Assembly: GCF_013408305.1 (NCBI RefSeq)
Contig: NZ_JACBZS010000001.1
Location: 1 to 64,000, forward strand
Source of the DNA: Naumannella cuiyingiana
GTDB taxonomy: Bacteria > Actinomycetota > Actinomycetes > Propionibacteriales > Propionibacteriaceae
Length of the DNA stretch: 64,000 bases
Direction of reading: 5' to 3'
Each line of letters begins with the position of its first letter. Positions within the stretch are counted from its first letter, which is position 1. The notes below the pieces were generated by a model. It searched no databases. It worked only from the letters and a program-made list of their open reading frames with translations, and was not told the origin of the DNA. This document shows positions 60,599-64,000 of the stretch, piece by piece. The position numbers and the translations under genes are program-made.

Positions 60599-61849
60599 TT
60601 AGATAGGGCGCTCCTCGCCAAGCAGCCCCACGACCTCATGGGGTACCGCAAAGTGAGACGACTTCACGCCAGTCTCATACACGGCGTCGAGCAAAGCGGG
60701 AACGCCGTATGGCACATCCCCCTTTGCTTGAAGTTCGGCCGTGACGCGCTTGACGGGTCGCGTGAATCCACGCAGCATCTGGCTCTCGTCACGATTATCC
60801 AGTTCATAGACGCGCGCCCGCGAGATTCTTCCGCCATTCGCAATCGCTTCTCTGATCACATCAGCCTGCGTATGACCCTGAGAATCGAGCTCCCTCAGAA
60901 CTGCTCTCGCCGCGTCAGCGCTCCACGGGACATGCTCTGGTTCCTCGTCACGCACTCGCTCGATGTCGTGGACGGACTCAAGGCTGGTTCCCACATTCAG
61001 CGCCGAAGAGTGCTTGATCAGGTCCGCTGGTTCGAGAAGAAAGAACCGACACTTAGTCGCTTGAAGGTACTCGTCGACCAGCTCGTGGCGGGCACCGATG
61101 ATCGACCCTCGATCTGCCCGGTTCCACCAATCTTCTTTCGTGTCTGCGGTCACAAGCACCAGGTCGACTCCACGCTCACCGCCCTCAAGAAGCAGTTGAT
61201 GCCAGACAAGATAGTCCCCTGACGCCCCTTCCGGGAGGTCAGACTCAAGCTTTTCTACATCCATATAGCCAGGCGGGATCGAGTTCTCTACCCGTCGTTC
61301 GCCCTCTTCGACCGCCTTCTTCCAGTCCTCTTCCGAGAGCGCGGGGCCAACAGAGTCTTCCAGCAATTGTTCCAGTCGTGCCAACAAGCTGTCTTCGGAC
61401 GTGGGCGCGTGAGCGGAGACTCTGATGGGCTCCTCACCTACTCGTTCACGCAACCCGTCGTAGAAGTCGTCCACTTCTTTGGTCAGGTTGGCCCTTTCCG
61501 CACCAGGAAGGGCAACACTCTTGGCCCAACGGGTTATCGCGTCCTTCGTTGAGGTCGAGTTCTTCGCCAGCGCTGCTTGGGCGTCCCTGGACGCGCTGCC
61601 TAGGCTCGCGATGACCGACTGGCGATTACGCCAGAACTCTCTGACCACCTGGTGCGGTACGAAGAGGCGCTCTGCGGCAGCCTCGGCCACGCGCAGCAAG
61701 TCATCGACAGTCTTCTCGTTGTACCGGTAGAGATTCAGCAACACATTGGTGTCAAGGGCAACGACGCCGTGCTGGAGCGCTCTCTTGATGTCTTCCGCTG
61801 TGAGGACGCGGTACGCCTCAAAACCTGAGTACAACCCGCCTCTGCCCAC
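60599..61849 (-). CDS. PIN-like domain protein (DUF4935 type)
   Basis: A 416-residue protein. Its N-terminal half carries a PIN-like RNase core: VVALDTNVLLNLYRY (Asp33), FVPHQVVREFWRNR (Glu71), GDYLVWHQLL (Asp about 213) and LVLVTADTKEDWW. A long helical insert with charged residues lies between the second and third. The C-terminal part (about 310-416) has HTQADVIREAIANGGRISRARVYEL, a winged-helix-like stretch. GTG 61849 has AGGAGCGAGA directly upstream. Large PIN-like proteins of this kind are common in defence islands; the target is unknown. Confidence 0.78.
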   Translation of the reverse strand: MGRGGLYSGFEAYRVLTAEDIKRALQHGVVALDTNVLLNLYRYNEKTVDDLLRVAEAAAERLFVPHQVVREFWRNRQSVIASLGSASRDAQAALAKNSTSTKDAITRWAKSVALPGAERANLTKEVDDFYDGLRERVGEEPIRVSAHAPTSEDSLLARLEQLLEDSVGPALSEEDWKKAVEEGERRVENSIPPGYMDVEKLESDLPEGASGDYLVWHQLLLEGGERGVDLVLVTADTKEDWWNRADRGSIIGARHELVDEYLQATKCRFFLLEPADLIKHSSALNVGTSLESVHDIERVRDEEPEHVPWSADAARAVLRELDSQGHTQADVIREAIANGGRISRARVYELDNRDESQMLRGFTRPVKRVTAELQAKGDVPYGVPALLDAVYETGVKSSHFAVPHEVVGLLGEERPI

Positions 61850-62001
61850 TCTCGCTCCTCAGCGCCCGTTCGTCGTTGGGTGTCAGCCTACGACCAGCGC
61901 GCCGCCTCAGTGGCGACCTTGCCTCGATCTGCAAGACGCGTGGCAGCTCTCGGTGGTGGTGGACGAAGGTGGTTGGCTCGCTGCTTGTTGTGCGCCAAGG
62001 C

Positions 62002-62940
62002 TCAGCGTGCAGTCCAGGCAGGTGTCCAGCCGTCGGAGTCGGTGGACGTCGTTCGGATCGCGGCGAGGTACGCGCGTAACTCGGCGAGCCCTGGCTGCGG
62101 GTTGGCCTGCAGCCAGATGAGCGAGTGGGGGTAGATCGGGGTCGGGTCCCGTAACGGGATACGTCGGAGGTCGTAGCGGGCCGGCCAGAGGTAGCGGTCG
62201 CGCTCACCGACCAGCGTCGCCAGATCGGCAGACTCGGCGAGCTGGTCCATGAGGGCTTCGTCGCCGAAGTGGGGGCCGAGGGCATCGATGGTCAGGTCGA
62301 AAGCGGCAGCGAGGTCGCTGTAGAAGGTCGCCCACTCGGTTCCTTCGACAATGCCGGGAATCCAAATCCGGTGGCCGGCGAGCTGCGAGGGAGCCAGCTC
62401 TCGTGCGTTCGCCAACGGATGGTGGGGGCCAAGCAGGACTTCGAGCCGGTGGTCGATGGCTCGCACAGTTGCAACCCCGTCGGGTAGTTGCGACGGGGGC
62501 ACTGTGACGACGCGGAAGGAGGCATTGATGGTGCCGTCGTGGACCGCGGCGATCGCGGCTGTGAGGTCGCTGTCGATCAGGGTGACGATGTCGAGGTCTA
62601 TCTCGGGATGAGCGCGGTGGAAGTCGTGCAGGATCACGGCCGGGGCGATCCGCCGGTTGGTCACGTCGACCCGCAACGCGCGTCTGCCGGGTTGCACTGA
62701 CTCGGTTGCGCGCGCCGCGACGCGCAACAGCTCGCGTGCGTGCGGGAGGAACGCTTGCCCGTCGATGGTGAGCTGTGCACCGCGCGCGGTCCGGGTGAAC
62801 AGGGCGACCCCGAGCTGGCGCTCCAACACGGCGATGCGCTTGGAGATCGCCTGCTGGGTGACGCCCAGGTCGATCGCCGCCTCCTGGAACTGGCCCAGGT
62901 CGGCCGCGGTCGCGAACGTCCGTACGGCCTCCACATCCAT
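62002..62940 (-). CDS. LysR-family transcriptional regulator
   Basis: A 312-residue regulator. HTH: RTFATAADLGQFQEAAIDLG and VTQQAISKRIAVLERQLGVALFTR; the ligand domain starts near 90. The end of the protein, DSDGWTPAWTAR, is short and polar. ATG 62940. It is divergent from the DnaE fragment; a small palindrome lies 17 bp upstream of its start. No metabolic partner gene is next to it, so its regulon is not in view. Confidence 0.92.
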   Translation of the reverse strand: MDVEAVRTFATAADLGQFQEAAIDLGVTQQAISKRIAVLERQLGVALFTRTARGAQLTIDGQAFLPHARELLRVAARATESVQPGRRALRVDVTNRRIAPAVILHDFHRAHPEIDLDIVTLIDSDLTAAIAAVHDGTINASFRVVTVPPSQLPDGVATVRAIDHRLEVLLGPHHPLANARELAPSQLAGHRIWIPGIVEGTEWATFYSDLAAAFDLTIDALGPHFGDEALMDQLAESADLATLVGERDRYLWPARYDLRRIPLRDPTPIYPHSLIWLQANPQPGLAELRAYLAAIRTTSTDSDGWTPAWTAR

Positions 62941-62956
62941 CCGCCATCCTACTTCA

Positions 62957-62971
62957 ACAACCTCTAGTTGT
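62957..62971. promoter_or_regulatory. Small palindrome upstream of LysR gene
   Basis: ACAAC-CTCTA-GTTGT: perfect 5-bp arms, 15 bp in total, just upstream of the LysR start. LysR proteins bind T-N11-A type dyads in the gap to the divergent gene, and this fits by size and place. Confidence 0.4.
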
Positions 62972-63107
62972 GGCTCTCCGACGGTCTGGTTGTTTGTCGC
63001 CGCCTACGTCCGATTGATCGAATCTATGTAGTCAACAGTCGGTTGTGGATGGAGGTCGTGCAGGTGGGCGGAGCGTACGAGGCCGGAGTATCAGCGGGGT
63101 GGTCAGC

Positions 63108-63992
63108 GTGACTTCGAGGGACTCGTTCGTGCATCTGCACGTTCACAGTGAGTATTCGATGCTCGACGGGGCAGCACGCGTGAACCCGCTGATCGCTGCG
63201 GCCGTCGAGCAGGGCATGCCGGCGGTCGCGATGACCGATCACGGCAACGTGTTCGGCGCGTTTGAGTTCTGGCGGGCCGCGACCGATGCCGGGATCAAGC
63301 CGATCATCGGTACAGAGGCCTACCTGACACCAGGCACCGCGCGGCAGGACCGTACCCGGGTGCGGTGGGGTGAGGGCGGCAGTTCGGGTGATGATGTCTC
63401 TGGGTCGGGCGCGTACACGCACATGACGCTCTTGGCCGAGACCACCGCGGGGATGCACAACCTGTTCCGGCTGTCCTCGCTGGCCTCGATCGAGGGCTAC
63501 TACTTCAAACCGCGGATGGACCGCGACCTGCTTAGCCAGTACGGCTCGGGACTGATTGCGACCACCGGTTGCCCCTCCAGCGAGGTCCAGACTCGTCTTC
63601 GCCTCGGCCAGTACGACCAAGCCCGCCAGGCCGCCTCGGACTTCCGCGACATCTTCGGACCGGACAACTTCTTCTGCGAGGTCATGGACCACGGCCTGGG
63701 CATCGAACGCCGCGTCATGACCGATCTACTCCGGCTCGCCAAAGAGCTGACCCTGCCGTTGGTGGCAACCAACGATCTGCACTACGTCGCCGCCGAGGAC
63801 GCCACCAGCCACGCCGCGTTGTTGTGCGTGCAGTCCGGCAGCACCCTCGATGACCCGAAGCGGTTCAAATTCGATGCCGATGAGTTCTATCTAAAGTCGG
63901 CCGCGCAGATGCGGGAGCTGTTCCGCGACTACCCCGAAGCGTGCGACAACACGCTGCGCTGGGGTTTCCGTTCAGTACCGGGGAGAAGCTGA
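63108..63992 (+). pseudogene. DNA polymerase III alpha (DnaE) N-terminal fragment
   Basis: About 294 residues that match the PHP domain and start of the palm of DnaE1: [57 protein letters not shown] and [15 protein letters not shown]. After EACDNTL the usual continuation (LIAERC and onward) is replaced by a short unrelated tail and a TGA, so at least 800 residues of the polymerase are absent. GTG 63108 or 63099 begins it. A full dnaE must exist elsewhere. It may be a captured gene piece or an insertion junction; the right edge of the window hides which. Confidence 0.7.
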
Positions 63993-64000
63993 CCAAGGCG

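Larger units (their letters stand above)
51345..64000. mobile_element. Integrated genomic island (left end; continues beyond window)
   Basis: From the tRNA fragment on, the DNA is visibly less GC-rich than the left part and carries accessory genes: excisionase-like HTH, adenine methylase, ParB-like proteins, MobF relaxase remnant, PIN-like and DUF4062 proteins, and a DnaE fragment. No integrase and no second tRNA copy is seen, so the other end, with the intact tRNA-Pro and perhaps the integrase, should be further right. The relaxase is broken, so the element may not move by itself. The right boundary is unknown. Confidence 0.6.

Noticed and set aside
51387-64000. Integrase gene for the island
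   Set aside because: No protein with the tyrosine-recombinase R...HxxR...Y pattern or a serine-recombinase core was seen on either strand in this part.

Overview
The window is high-GC chromosomal DNA of an actinomycete. The evidence is RbpA, a polyprenol-phosphate mannose synthase beside an apolipoprotein N-acyltransferase, a GlfT1-like galactofuranosyltransferase, frequent GTG starts and stop/start overlaps (ATGA, GTGA, TGATG). The style of several proteins would fit Propionibacteriales, but that is a guess from memory and not a search result.

Layout, core part (1-51344). 1-3325: cell-envelope glycosyltransferases and a polytopic GT-C-like protein. 3318-7100: Nudix hydrolase, DUF1206 protein, HhH-GPD repair protein, a 19-bp repeat array, and dihydrolipoyl dehydrogenase. 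7199-8728: MurA with an N-terminal XRE-type HTH. 8742-16464: an alpha-mannosidase, ROK regulator and CUT1-type ABC importer (no ATPase gene) that look like one glycoside-use locus. 16471-20072: PdxY, GDPD, an MFS transporter and rbpA behind a SigR-like promoter. 20142-24681: fxsA, ppm1, lnt, an Lrp regulator and a stand-alone 5'-3' exonuclease. 24682-25423: an intergenic stretch with a long inverted repeat, a second copy of the 19-bp repeat family, and a leader with two hairpins and a T-tract ahead of an HNH endonuclease. 25869-32782: metX-metW, thpR, small membrane proteins, a VanZ-RDD-like protein, a CDF exporter and an NRAMP importer. 32822-42333: a metPS-type amino-acid importer, two alpha/beta hydrolases that share a palindromic operator with a divergent LacI regulator, an MFS transporter, an acyl-CoA synthetase and a ProP-like permease. 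42388-49159: two two-component systems, a VanY-like peptidase, a second Lnt-like protein and a TetR gene with a clear palindromic operator. 49194-51201: a lipoprotein, a second TetR and an FMN reductase.

Accessory part (51345 to the right edge). At 51345-51386 there is a lone 3' half of a tRNA-Pro(GGG) on the minus strand, the usual footprint of an element integrated into a tRNA gene. Its orientation puts the element to the right, and from there on composition drops in G+C and gene content changes. The island holds a seven-gene, tightly overlapping minus-strand operon: an excisionase-like HTH, a ParB-like EGNRR protein, a Dam-type adenine methylase, a second EGNRR protein, a protein with a possible nuclease core, a small protein with a D...ExE...K arrangement, and an unknown protein. 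To its right are a conjugation-island membrane protein, a DUF4062 protein, a broken MobF relaxase, a PIN-like RNase-type protein, a LysR regulator and an N-terminal fragment of DnaE. I regard the methylase/EGNRR/nuclease-like operon as the best candidate for an undescribed system, probably defence or element maintenance. That role is inferred.
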